From NCBI GenBank assembly GCA_021200995.1, contig JAJQFS010000086.1, positions 62,001 to 126,000 of the forward strand: 64,000 bases of DNA, read 5' to 3'. Below, piece after piece: positions 35,119 to 44,610 of the stretch. The first letter of the stretch is position 1; each line of letters begins with the position of its first letter. The DNA comes from Lachnospiraceae bacterium (GTDB lineage Bacteria; Bacillota; Clostridia; Lachnospirales; Lachnospiraceae). The notes beneath the pieces are model-generated. The model was not told the origin of the DNA. It did no database searches and saw only the letters and a list, made by a program, of their open reading frames with translations. The translations under genes and the position numbers were made by a program.

Positions 35119-35604
35119 ATGAAACGAATTTATTCCGTACTGGTGGAGAACCGTTCCGGTGTACTTTCCAAGGTGGCCGGTCTGTTTGCCCGCAGAAGCT
35201 ACAATATTGATTCCCTGGCGGTCGGCGAGACGGACGATCCCACGGTTTCCTGCATGACCATTGTCAGTACAGGTGATCAGCGTACCTTAGAGCAGATTGA
35301 GAAGCAGCTAAATAAAAAACTCGACGTCATCAAGGTCAAGACCTTCGAGGAGAGCGCGAGCTTAAGCCGCGAACTCATGCTCATCAAAGTGAAATATAAT
35401 CTGGGCAACCGCAGGGAGCTGATCGATATCTGCCAGATGATGAAGGCTGAGATTGTGGATATGAGCAAGAGCCAGATGATTATTCAGCTCTGCGATACGC
35501 CGGATAAGATTCTGGTGCTGATTTCCCTGTTAAAGACTGTCAGTATTGTGGAAGTGGCGCGCACTGGCACGCTGGCGCTGCCGAAGTGTGCTGACGCGGA
35601 CTAG
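35119..35604 (+). CDS. ilvN: Acetolactate synthase small (regulatory) subunit, copy 1
   Basis: The 161-residue protein has an N-terminal ACT domain (YSVLVENRSGVLSKVAGLFA; RRSYNIDSLAVG) and a C-terminal ACT-like domain. It binds the large subunit and gives valine feedback control. AAAGGGAGG precedes the ATG. A second, distinct small subunit is encoded at 37911, next to ilvC, so the enzyme may have two regulatory partners. Confidence 0.93.
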   Translation: MKRIYSVLVENRSGVLSKVAGLFARRSYNIDSLAVGETDDPTVSCMTIVSTGDQRTLEQIEKQLNKKLDVIKVKTFEESASLSRELMLIKVKYNLGNRRELIDICQMMKAEIVDMSKSQMIIQLCDTPDKILVLISLLKTVSIVEVARTGTLALPKCADAD

Positions 35605-35612
35605 GTCAAAGT

Positions 35613-37082
35613 ATGAAAGCAAGAAAAAATCGGATGAACAGCAAAACGACAAAAATCTGCCTTACGGCTCAAAATATATATGGAAAGCTGAATGTACACG
35701 CCAGAGCGGTGATTGTCGCTGCGACAGTTTTTATGACAGTGCTGTTTATATCCCTGTGCTTCAACAATAACGTGCACACGGACGAAGCATACACCATGGC
35801 TCTGCTAAAAAATGACTTTCAGGGAATTATTGCGGGTACAGCAGAAGATGTGCATCCGCCGCTGTATTATATGATCGCCAAAATCGCGGCGCTGCTGTTT
35901 CCAACGGAAACATATAAGCTGCTGGTACAGAAAATTGTAGTGATTATCCCGGTTACTCTGACGCTTTTGTCCGGCGGTATCTGGATCTGGAAAAAGACAG
36001 AAAAATTCTTATCCAGTCTGCTTTTCATTGTATCCCTGAGTTTTATGGTATGCACGATGGAATATGCTGTGCAGGTCAGAATGTATTCCTGGGGACTTTT
36101 TTTTGTAACAAGCTGCGGCCTGGAGGCTTATGACGCGTTTATGACAGGGAAGCTCAGACATTGGATTTTATTTGCTGTCTGGGGTGTGGGAGCTGCCTAT
36201 ACACATTATTTTTCCTTTGTTTCCGCCGTGGTGATCTGCGGACTGCTTTTTCTGGCTATTCTGATCTGGAACAGAAAAGAGCTTCTGCGTTGGCTGATCA
36301 CAATTATTCTGATGTTTGTGGCCTATCTGCCATGGTTTACGGTTCTGTTACAACAGTTTCAGACGGTTAACTCTTCCTACTGGATACCGGAAATCACGGG
36401 AACGACGATCCTGTCTTATTTTACATGGGCTTTCGGCACGGATATTCCCTACACAACTCCGATGGTTCTGACCTTACTGATAGCCGGGGGTGTGATTGGA
36501 CTCGTACATCTGATCCAGCATCCAAATTCTCTGGACATGTTTTCCATATTCTGCTGGCTGGTTCCGTTTCTGACCTGTGCGGGAGGTGTGATCGTTTCCT
36601 GGATATTCAGCCCGATTTATTATGACCGCTATGTTTATCCGGCGATGGGGCTTTTGTTTGTGTTCTTTGCATTATCCTGGAGCTGTGTTGATCAGTGGTA
36701 TCAGCTGGTGTTGATCCTTTTTTGCTGTATCTTTGGTGTGGAACGGTATAAGGAAGCAATTAACCAGGAGTACCTGACGCCGAATACAGACCTCACTGTC
36801 GCCTGTCTGGAAGAAAACCTGACAGAGGATGACATCGTAGTATATAACTGGTCGGTATACCGCCTGATTTATGAATATTACGTTGACAGTGAGCAGCTGG
36901 TGGATATCCAGGACGTAGACTGGGACAATTTAAGCGGTGATATTTATTTCTTTTCTACTTATAACTGTGAACAGATAAGTCAGGAAACATTGGACACCTA
37001 TGGCCTTGTGATGGAAGATCTGGGAGAAATGGGAGTGGAGCAGAATGTATTTGTCATGTATCATGTTTATAAGGCGGAATAA
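35613..37082 (+). CDS. GT-C-type membrane protein (dolichyl-phosphate-mannose mannosyltransferase-like)
   Basis: The 489-residue protein has about ten membrane segments. The first outer loop carries HTDEAYTMALL, an Asp-Glu pair like the acidic catalytic motif of PMT/ArnT-family GT-C enzymes, then VHPPLYYMI, and VRMYSWGLFF further on. Such proteins move sugars from a lipid carrier to outside acceptors. The gene starts eight bases after ilvN without a strong ribosome site, so it seems part of the ilv transcript. The neighbours do not point to an acceptor. Confidence 0.72.
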   Translation: MKARKNRMNSKTTKICLTAQNIYGKLNVHARAVIVAATVFMTVLFISLCFNNNVHTDEAYTMALLKNDFQGIIAGTAEDVHPPLYYMIAKIAALLFPTETYKLLVQKIVVIIPVTLTLLSGGIWIWKKTEKFLSSLLFIVSLSFMVCTMEYAVQVRMYSWGLFFVTSCGLEAYDAFMTGKLRHWILFAVWGVGAAYTHYFSFVSAVVICGLLFLAILIWNRKELLRWLITIILMFVAYLPWFTVLLQQFQTVNSSYWIPEITGTTILSYFTWAFGTDIPYTTPMVLTLLIAGGVIGLVHLIQHPNSLDMFSIFCWLVPFLTCAGGVIVSWIFSPIYYDRYVYPAMGLLFVFFALSWSCVDQWYQLVLILFCCIFGVERYKEAINQEYLTPNTDLTVACLEENLTEDDIVVYNWSVYRLIYEYYVDSEQLVDIQDVDWDNLSGDIYFFSTYNCEQISQETLDTYGLVMEDLGEMGVEQNVFVMYHVYKAE

Positions 37083-37085
37083 TTC

Positions 37086-37763
37086 ATGAAAAACTTTTTT
37101 TCCAGTCATACGATTATATGCATCCATATTCTTTACGTGGCTGCCGTTGTGTTGTGCGTCGTTTGTCTGATTTTGATCTGGCCGATTGGCGTCATCAGAA
37201 CGCCGGTGGAGAGCCATAACGGTGCGGACGGCAGGATCAGCACAGGGCCGTTAAGCGAGGAATCCTATACAGAACAGTTTTTTGTGCCGCAGTTTTCTTA
37301 TCTTGAGAGCATGTCCATCGCAATCGTATATGAGGAAATTCAAGATCCTGACAGCGCACTTGTTGTGCTGAGCATTCTGAACAGCTCTGGTGAGAAAGTG
37401 TTCTGTGTTGAAAAGGCGGCGGTTGATTTTCCGTCTTCCAGCTTTTGTGAGATTCCGGTCGGTATCTTTTTGAAAAAAGGACAGCAGTACAGCTGGACCG
37501 TCAGCCTGAAGAGCGATGCGAATGAAGAAATCGGCCTGCTGGCCACAAGCCCGGATGTGATCACGCCTTTGGAGAATTCGGTTCTCTATTATAATGGTGA
37601 GTTAACCTCTTCCGCGGCGGTTGTGGACTATATTTACGGGATTATACCGGGCAAAACGGCGCTGCTGATTTATGACAGCTTTATTTTGACGATCTTTCTG
37701 CTGGCGGTGCTTGGCATCAGGCATCTGCAGGGCAGAAAACCGCCTGCGGCAGCAAACAAATGA
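37086..37763 (+). CDS. Uncharacterised membrane protein with one outside domain
   Basis: The 225-residue protein has an N-terminal membrane segment (about 8-35), an extracytoplasmic beta-rich domain (about 55-190) and a C-terminal membrane segment (about 195-215) with a basic tail. It follows the GT-C-type gene by three bases and is probably its partner. The arrangement resembles the outside domain plus anchor seen at the N terminus of the paired membrane proteins at 14699-19032, but no clear sequence match is seen. Confidence 0.65.
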   Translation: MKNFFSSHTIICIHILYVAAVVLCVVCLILIWPIGVIRTPVESHNGADGRISTGPLSEESYTEQFFVPQFSYLESMSIAIVYEEIQDPDSALVVLSILNSSGEKVFCVEKAAVDFPSSSFCEIPVGIFLKKGQQYSWTVSLKSDANEEIGLLATSPDVITPLENSVLYYNGELTSSAAVVDYIYGIIPGKTALLIYDSFILTIFLLAVLGIRHLQGRKPPAAANK

Positions 37764-37842
37764 GGTGAAAAAACAATTGACCGTGTAACGATCAGATTAA
37801 AATAAATCAACCGATTTTGTAAAACAGGTAGTTTCTGTAATG

Positions 37843-37871
37843 TTGACAAGGATAATTGAAGTTGTTAAAAT
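37843..37871 (+). promoter_or_regulatory. Strong sigma-A promoter of ilvN copy 2 and ilvC
   Basis: A perfect TTGACA (37843-37848) and TAAAAT (37866-37871) are 17 bases apart, about 32 bases from the ribosome site AAAGGAG. It uncouples the second small subunit and ilvC from the membrane-protein genes. Confidence 0.85.
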
Positions 37872-37910
37872 GAGGCTTAGACATTTTTAAGCCCTTCAAA
37901 GGAGAAGAAT

Positions 37911-38411
37911 ATGCAGCAGAAGGTTTTTCAGCTACTGGTAGACAACACGACCGGCGTACTGAGCCGTGTTTCCGGCCTGTTCAGCCGCAGAGGATATAAC
38001 ATTGAGAGCATTACCGCCGGCGTTACCGCGGATCCCAGATTCACCCGTATCACCATTGTGGCGAGCGGCGATGATGAGGTGCTCGAACAGATTGAGAAGC
38101 AGGTAGGAAAGCTTGTGGATGTGCGCAGCATCAAGGAATTAAAGCCTGATGAGAGCGTGTACAGGGAGCTTGCGCTGATCAAGGTGAAAGCGGACGCCAT
38201 TGAGAGAGAACATCTGATGACCTTGGCGGGGATTTTCAAGGCGAAGGTCAGCGATATCTGTGATGAGAGTGTCATGTTTGAGCTGACAGGCAATAAATCA
38301 AAAATCGACGCGTTTCTGGAGCTTCTGACCAATTATGAGATTCTGGAACTGGCCAGAACTGGTCTGGTGGGACTGGTGCGCGGCGCCAAAAATGTAGTGT
38401 TCATTGAGTAG
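37911..38411 (+). CDS. ilvN: Acetolactate synthase small (regulatory) subunit, copy 2
   Basis: The 166-residue two-ACT-domain protein begins QQKVFQLLVDNTTGVLSRVS, followed by RRGYNIESITAG, the canonical IlvH/IlvN form and closer to consensus than copy 1. AAAGGAG lies eight bases before the ATG. A strong promoter precedes it and ilvC follows 69 bases later, so these two are a separate transcription unit. Confidence 0.94.
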   Translation: MQQKVFQLLVDNTTGVLSRVSGLFSRRGYNIESITAGVTADPRFTRITIVASGDDEVLEQIEKQVGKLVDVRSIKELKPDESVYRELALIKVKADAIEREHLMTLAGIFKAKVSDICDESVMFELTGNKSKIDAFLELLTNYEILELARTGLVGLVRGAKNVVFIE

Positions 38412-39491
<1,080 letters not shown>

Positions 39492-39570
39492 ATTCCTGAG
39501 ATCGACGAGTTGTGTCATGACTGTTTTTCGGTTATAGATACGGCAAATGGAAAAGGATAAAGATCATATG

Positions 39571-39597
39571 CGGATAGGGCGAAAGCCCTATCCGTTT
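39571..39597 (+). terminator. GAAA-tetraloop hairpin after ilvC (probable terminator)
   Basis: A perfect 10-bp stem CGGATAGGGC/GCCCTATCCG closed by GAAA is followed by only three T residues. It is very stable, but the weak T tract makes efficient termination uncertain. Confidence 0.55.
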
Positions 39598-39703
39598 GTG
39601 CGCACGCAGAGTTTTACTTATACTTATTTTCTTACAGATGGAACGCAGGGCGACCATGCGTCCTTACTCTGTCACTTTTTTACTTATGAGGGATTGAACT
39701 TTT

Positions 39704-41074
39704 ATGAAGTCGCAGACGAGAACTTCCAGAAGCTATGAAATGGATATGTGCAATGGCCCGCTTCTGGGGAAAATACTAATTTACGCGCTTCCGCTGATGA
39801 TTTCAGGCATTCTGCAGCTGACGTTTAACGCTGTGGACCTGATTGTCGTAGGGCGTTTTGCCGGTAGCGGAGCGCTTTCGAGCGTTGGCAGCACATCTTC
39901 GCTGATTAATCTGATGCTGAACCTGTTTATCGGCCTTTCCGTGGGCGCCAATGTATTGGTGGCTCACTATTACGGTGCAGGGGAGAAACAGAACTTAAGC
40001 GATACGGTGCATACCTCCGTGACGATTTCTGTAGTGGCTGGATTTTTTCTGATTTTCGTAGGATATTTTCTTGCCAGACCGATGCTTGTGCTGATGGGGA
40101 CGCCTGAGGATATTCTGGATGGTGCGGTGCTTTATATCCGCATTTATTTCGCGGGTATGCCTGTCATTATGTTTTATAATTTCGGATCCGCGATTTTAAG
40201 AGCGATTGGAGACACGAAACGGCCGCTGTATTTTCTGTGTACAGCTGGTGTGATTAATATCATACTCAACCTGATTTTCGTTTGTGTGTTTCAGATGGGA
40301 GTTGCCGGTGTGGCGCTGGGAACAGTGCTCTCTCAGATGGTCAGCGCCGCTCTGCTGGCGCACGCGCTGCTGACGATGGACGGCGACTGCAGGGTAGAGC
40401 TGAAAAAGCTGAAAATCGCGCCTGAGAAGCTTTTGAGGATTGTGAGAATTGGTCTTCCGGCCGGCCTGCAGGGCTGTTTGTTTTCCCTGTCAAATGTGCT
40501 GATTCAGTCGTCCATCAATTCCTTTGGCTCCACCGTGGTGGCCGGCAATACGGCGGCTGCCAATCTGGAAGGAATTGTGTACTGCGGCATGAACTCCGTT
40601 TACCAGACAGCGTTAAGCTTTGTGGGACAGAATTACGGCGCAGGGAAGATTGAGCGCATCAGAAAAATCGCTCTGATCTGTTTGGGCGTGGTGACCGTGA
40701 TCGGACTTGTGCTGGGCGGAACTGTTTCCTTTTTCGGGGATACGCTGCTGCGCCTTTACGGCACCAATGATGAGGAAACCGCTTATGGCCTGATCCGCCT
40801 GCATTATATTTGCAGAGTCTATTTCCTCTGTGGCATTATGGATGTATTTGTGGGTCTTATGAGGGGGATGGGCTATTCCTTTACCCCGATGATCGTATCC
40901 CTGACAGGCGCCTGCCTGCTGCGCATTATCTGGATCATGACGGTTTTTCAGTTTTTCGGAACGCTGGAGTCTTTGTATTTGTCCTATGCGGTCACCTGGA
41001 TCGTGACTGCTTCCGTGCACTGTATCTGCTTTGTTCACGCGTACAGAAAAAAGCGGGCGGCGTTTGCGGGATAA
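39704..41074 (+). CDS. MATE-family multidrug/solute efflux transporter
   Basis: The 456-residue protein has about twelve membrane segments in two homologous halves. The first half begins YALPLMISGILQLTFNAVDL and the second VRIGLPAGLQGCLFSLSNVLIQ, as in NorM/DinF-like sodium- or proton-coupled exporters. GAGGG lies about 11 bases before the ATG; a start 11 codons later is possible. No regulator is adjacent. The substrate is unknown. Confidence 0.9.
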   Translation: MKSQTRTSRSYEMDMCNGPLLGKILIYALPLMISGILQLTFNAVDLIVVGRFAGSGALSSVGSTSSLINLMLNLFIGLSVGANVLVAHYYGAGEKQNLSDTVHTSVTISVVAGFFLIFVGYFLARPMLVLMGTPEDILDGAVLYIRIYFAGMPVIMFYNFGSAILRAIGDTKRPLYFLCTAGVINIILNLIFVCVFQMGVAGVALGTVLSQMVSAALLAHALLTMDGDCRVELKKLKIAPEKLLRIVRIGLPAGLQGCLFSLSNVLIQSSINSFGSTVVAGNTAAANLEGIVYCGMNSVYQTALSFVGQNYGAGKIERIRKIALICLGVVTVIGLVLGGTVSFFGDTLLRLYGTNDEETAYGLIRLHYICRVYFLCGIMDVFVGLMRGMGYSFTPMIVSLTGACLLRIIWIMTVFQFFGTLESLYLSYAVTWIVTASVHCICFVHAYRKKRAAFAG

Positions 41075-41095
41075 AAAAGATGGAATAAAAATCAG

Positions 41096-41124
41096 TTGTC
41101 TGAAAAACAATATGGTGCTAGAAT
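41096..41124 (+). promoter_or_regulatory. Sigma-A-type promoter of iorAB
   Basis: TTGTCT (41096-41101) and TAGAAT (41119-41124) have a 17-base spacer, giving a leader of about 75 bases before iorA. In-frame starts upstream of the chosen ATG lie within this promoter. Confidence 0.7.
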
Positions 41125-41206
41125 GATAGCAGATTTGGTTCGACGCTGTGACGCACGAAAGTGCTTAAACGGACATTTGAATACATATATGGAAAGGATT
41201 TTACGG

Positions 41207-42946
41207 ATGAAACAGTTGATGTTGGGCAATAAGGCCTTCGCCAGGGGACTATATGAGGCAGGGTGCTGCGTGGTTTCCAGCTATCCTGGCACACCGAGTA
41301 CAGAGGTCACGGAGGAGGCTGCCAGATTTGATGAGATTTACTGTGAGTGGGCGCCGAATGAGAAGGTGGCTCTGGAAGTCGCCTTTGGAGCGTCTTTAGC
41401 CGGTAAAAGAAGCTTCTGCGGTATGAAGCATGTGGGACTGAATGTGGCGACAGATCCTCTGTTTACAGCCTCTTATACGGGTGTGAACGCAGGGCTGGTG
41501 ATCTGTGTGGCGGATGACGCGGGCATGCATTCCTCGCAGAATGAGCAGGATTCCAGACATCACGCGATTGCATCCAAAATCCCCATGCTGGAACCGGCGG
41601 ATTCTGCGGAAGCGCTTCAGTTCGCGAAGCTGGCGTTCGAGATGTCAGAGAGTTTTGACACACCGGTCATCATCAAGATGTGTACCCGGATCGCGCATTC
41701 CAGAAGCGTGGTGGAGACCGGTCCGCGTATCGAGCCGCCTGTCAGAACCTATGAGAAAAATGCCGCCAAATATGTCATGATGCCAGGTTACGCGATCAAA
41801 CGGCATCCGGTTGTGGAGGAGCGCACCCGCAGACTGACCGCTTATGCGGAAACCTGTGAATTAAACCGGGTGGAGATGGGAGACACTTCTTTAGGGATCG
41901 TTACTTCCTCAACCTGCTATCAGTACGCAAAGGAGGCATTCGGGGAGCAGGCATCCATTTTAAAACTGGGCATGATCAATCCATTGCCACAGAAGCTGAT
42001 TCTGGATTTCGCTTCCAAAGTGGATAAGCTTGTCATATTGGAGGAGCTGGATCCGATTATCGAGAATCACTGTAAGATGCTGGGGCTTGAAGTGACGGGC
42101 AAGGATCTTTTCCCTATGGAGGGCGAGTACAGCCAGAATATGGTGGCAGAAAAGCTTGGTCTTAAGTGTCCGCAGGGCCAGGCGCTTGCGGAGACGCTTC
42201 CTGCAAGGCCGCCGGTCATGTGTGCGGGTTGCCCGCACAGAGGGCTGTTTTATACTTTATCCAAAAATAAATGTACGGTACTGGGCGACATCGGTTGTTA
42301 TACTCTGGGCGCTTCCGCGCCGTTATCCTCCATCGACATGACGCTCTGTATGGGCGCCTCCGTCAGTGCGATTCACGGCTTTAACAAGGCACTGGGCGAA
42401 GAGAGCGAGAAAAAAACTGTGGCGGTCATCGGAGATTCTACCTTTGTCCACTCCGGTATGACCGGTCTTGCCAATATCGCATATAATCAGAGCAATTCCA
42501 CTGTCATTATCCTGGACAACTCCATCACCGGCATGACCGGTCATCAGCAGAATCCGACGACAGGATACAATATCAAGGGAGATCCGGCCGGTAAGATTGA
42601 TCTGGAAGCGCTGTGTAAAGCCATGGGAATTGAACGCGTACGGGTCGTGGATCCCTATGATCTTTCAGAGTGCGACAGGGTATTAAAAGAAGAGCTGGCC
42701 GCGGACGCCCCGTCGGTTATCATCAGCAGACGGCCCTGTGCCCTCTTAAAATACGTGAAACATAAAAAGCCGTTAAGGGTTGCCGCGGAGAATTGTAAGG
42801 GCTGTAAGGCATGTATGAGGCTCGGCTGTCCTGCGTTAAGCTTTAAAGACGGCAAGGCAATGGTGGACGCCACCTCCTGCGTGGGCTGCGGGGTATGTCA
42901 GCAGTTATGCAGGTTTGATGCGCTTCAGACACAGGAGGAGACGTGA
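41207..42946 (+). CDS. iorA: Indolepyruvate:ferredoxin oxidoreductase alpha subunit
   Basis: The 579-residue subunit has N-terminal pyruvate:ferredoxin oxidoreductase-type thiamine domains (about 10-180, with SSYPGTPSTEV), a C-terminal thiamine-diphosphate domain (GDIGCYTLG; GDSTF; LDNSITGMTGHQ) and a terminal two-cluster ferredoxin domain (CKGCKACMRLGCP and CVGCGVCQQLC). With IorB it oxidises aryl pyruvates from aromatic amino acids to aryl-acetyl-CoA and reduces ferredoxin. GGAAAGG lies nine bases before the ATG. It overlaps iorB by four bases. Confidence 0.95.
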   Translation: MKQLMLGNKAFARGLYEAGCCVVSSYPGTPSTEVTEEAARFDEIYCEWAPNEKVALEVAFGASLAGKRSFCGMKHVGLNVATDPLFTASYTGVNAGLVICVADDAGMHSSQNEQDSRHHAIASKIPMLEPADSAEALQFAKLAFEMSESFDTPVIIKMCTRIAHSRSVVETGPRIEPPVRTYEKNAAKYVMMPGYAIKRHPVVEERTRRLTAYAETCELNRVEMGDTSLGIVTSSTCYQYAKEAFGEQASILKLGMINPLPQKLILDFASKVDKLVILEELDPIIENHCKMLGLEVTGKDLFPMEGEYSQNMVAEKLGLKCPQGQALAETLPARPPVMCAGCPHRGLFYTLSKNKCTVLGDIGCYTLGASAPLSSIDMTLCMGASVSAIHGFNKALGEESEKKTVAVIGDSTFVHSGMTGLANIAYNQSNSTVIILDNSITGMTGHQQNPTTGYNIKGDPAGKIDLEALCKAMGIERVRVVDPYDLSECDRVLKEELAADAPSVIISRRPCALLKYVKHKKPLRVAAENCKGCKACMRLGCPALSFKDGKAMVDATSCVGCGVCQQLCRFDALQTQEET

Positions 42947-43521
42947 TGAAAACACAGAATATCATGATTGTCGGCGTTGGAGGTCAGGGCTCGCTTCTGG
43001 CCAGCAAGCTGCTTGGATATCTTCTGCTGCAGGAAGGCTATGATGTCAAAGTGAGCGAAGTCCACGGCATGAGCCAGCGCGGCGGTTCCGTGGTGACATA
43101 CGTACGGTTTGGGGAGAAGGTATATTCTCCGATTATAGATAAGGGCTGCGCGGATTTTATTGTTTCGTTTGAGGAGCTGGAGGCCGCCAGATATCTGGAA
43201 TATTTAAAGCCGGGCGGAAGAATTGTCACGAATACGCAGCAGATTGATCCCATGCCTGTCATTACCGGCGCCATGACCTATCCGCAGGAACTGATTGAAA
43301 AGATGAAAGCGCTGAATGTGAACGTGGACGCCATGGACTGTCTGTCCCTGGCAGAGGAGGCAGGTTCCGTGAAAGCGGTGAATATCGTGCTGATGGGCAG
43401 GCTGTCCAGATATTTTGATTTCCCGCTTGCAACCTGGCAGGCCGCCATCGCGGAATGCGTTCCGGCTAGATTCCTGGAACTGAACCAGAAAGCGTTTTTA
43501 CTGGGCAGGGGAGAGGAATAA
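42943..43521 (+). CDS. iorB: Indolepyruvate:ferredoxin oxidoreductase beta subunit
   Basis: The 192-residue gamma-type domain subunit begins with NIMIVGVGGQGSLLASKLLG, and the HGMSQRGGSV segment is typical of the family. It pairs with IorA (ATGA overlap) to make the active enzyme. Together they suggest fermentation or synthesis of aromatic amino acids via aryl-acetyl-CoA. Confidence 0.95.
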   Translation: MMKTQNIMIVGVGGQGSLLASKLLGYLLLQEGYDVKVSEVHGMSQRGGSVVTYVRFGEKVYSPIIDKGCADFIVSFEELEAARYLEYLKPGGRIVTNTQQIDPMPVITGAMTYPQELIEKMKALNVNVDAMDCLSLAEEAGSVKAVNIVLMGRLSRYFDFPLATWQAAIAECVPARFLELNQKAFLLGRGEE

Positions 43522-43562
43522 CCGGAATCAGCAAGAATCATTTTCATAACAGAATAAAATGT

Positions 43563-43599
43563 GGCCGGGCTGTGGTTTTATAAACCAAGCAGTCCGGCC
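43563..43599. terminator. Hairpin at the convergent ends of iorB and the amidohydrolase gene
   Basis: GGCCGG/CCGGCC, CTG/CAG and GGTTT/AAACC pair in sequence, with small bulges, around the amidohydrolase stop codon. It lacks a T tract on either side, so it is a weak or rho-assisted terminator candidate. Confidence 0.45.
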
Positions 43600-44426
43600 G
43601 CGTTGTCTCCCTTGATCATTTTTAATTCGGCATCGCTTAAGCCGATTTCGTTAAGCAAAGCCAGATAGGAGCTCTGATCCTTCCAGGGGGAATCGGAACC
43701 GAAGAGAATCCTGTCAGCGCCGTGTTTTCGCACGATTCTGACAAACTGTTCATTGGAGAGAGAGACGTCGCTGAGAGGATTGTAGGCCGCGTCAGGATAT
43801 TTCCGGTTTGGCCCATAAGTGAACGCGGTATCCAGAAATACGGGAGCGCCTGTCAGATCGCGCTCCACATCATCCCATGCTGCCCAGCCGCCCATGTGCG
43901 CCAGGACAAAGACCGGCGGGTGAATTTCTCTCACAATCTCCAGAATCTGCTTCACAGGTGCATAATCATGGTCGTGGATGCCGATGTCGATGCCTGCGTG
44001 GATCAGGATGATCAGTCCCAGCGAGGCGGCTTCCTCGATGATTCGCTTATTGCAGATATCATTCAGGTCGACGCCCTGATAGGCGGGATGCAGTTTGATT
44101 CCTTTTACATGATGCTCCTTTAAATAGTGCAGTTCCGTCCTGTAATTTTCATAGTCCGGATGCATGGCTCCGAAATGCAGGATTCCCTCACGCAGGTCTT
44201 TTTCCTGATTCGCGATATTCTGACGGTTGATTTTTTCTACCTGGGCAGGAGAAGTAGCGACCGGCAGATTGATACTGAAATCAATGTGTGCCCGCTGGGT
44301 GGATGCTTCAAGTCCATGCAGAGTACCGTCAGTATTCGGCGCACAGTCCGCCGCCATGGCGAGTTTTTTGAGCGCCCGTTCTGAGACAGAATCCGGAAAT
44401 GTATGCGTATGAAAGTCTATAATCAT
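43578..44426 (-). CDS. Metal-dependent amidohydrolase (amidohydrolase_2 / TatD-like TIM barrel)
   Basis: The 282-residue protein starts with IIDFHTHTFPD (metal-binding HxH), has KLHPAYQGVD, ILIHAGIDIG (His), VLAHMGGW (His) and FGSDSPW (Asp), the full metal-ligand set of amidohydrolase_2 barrel enzymes. AGGGAG lies six bases before the ATG. An upstream start adding 27 residues would include the promoter -10. The substrate (a small amide, lactone or carboxylate) is unknown. It is divergent from the acyl-CoA ligase, sharing its promoter region. Confidence 0.88.
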   Translation of the reverse strand: MIIDFHTHTFPDSVSERALKKLAMAADCAPNTDGTLHGLEASTQRAHIDFSINLPVATSPAQVEKINRQNIANQEKDLREGILHFGAMHPDYENYRTELHYLKEHHVKGIKLHPAYQGVDLNDICNKRIIEEAASLGLIILIHAGIDIGIHDHDYAPVKQILEIVREIHPPVFVLAHMGGWAAWDDVERDLTGAPVFLDTAFTYGPNRKYPDAAYNPLSDVSLSNEQFVRIVRKHGADRILFGSDSPWKDQSSYLALLNEIGLSDAELKMIKGDNAAGLLGL

Positions 44427-44478
44427 GTTGTACTCCCTGACGAGGAATGATGTTTTTGTTTTCCTGCGTTCGATACAC

Positions 44479-44507
44479 ACTATAAGGGAAAATGATTTAT
44501 AAGTCAA
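44479..44507 (-). promoter_or_regulatory. Sigma-A promoter of the amidohydrolase gene
   Basis: On the reverse strand TTGACT (44507-44502) and TATAGT (44484-44479) are 17 bases apart, about 45 bases ahead of the amidohydrolase start. Confidence 0.82.
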
Positions 44508-44514
44508 TTGACTT
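44501..44514. promoter_or_regulatory. 14-bp perfect palindrome between divergent promoters (candidate operator)
   Basis: AAGTCAATTGACTT holds a TTGACT hexamer on each strand, back to back. The reverse hexamer is the amidohydrolase -35. The forward hexamer (44508-44513) is 17 bases from a poor TAGCCT (44531-44536) facing the acyl-CoA ligase gene. An outer AGGGAAAA (44485-44492) and TTTTCCCT (44513-44520) pair also lie inverted around it. One regulator bound here would block both promoters. Confidence 0.55.
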
Positions 44515-44548
44515 TTCCCTGAAACTGTGTTAGCCTGATTTTATGCGT

Positions 44549-44565
44549 TAAAGCATAACGCTTTA
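44549..44565. promoter_or_regulatory. Inverted repeat upstream of the acyl-CoA ligase
   Basis: TAAAGC/GCTTTA around five bases (ATAAC) lies 45 bases before the acyl-CoA ligase start, after the forward promoter position. It could be a repressor site. Confidence 0.35.
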
Positions 44566-44610
44566 GCACGCAAAAGCAAAATACAGAATACCTACAAGGA
44601 GGCAGGATCG

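Noticed and set aside
39547..39738. A 63-residue frame after ilvC
   Set aside because: It contains the perfect GAAA-loop hairpin and overlaps the MATE start; no ribosome site.
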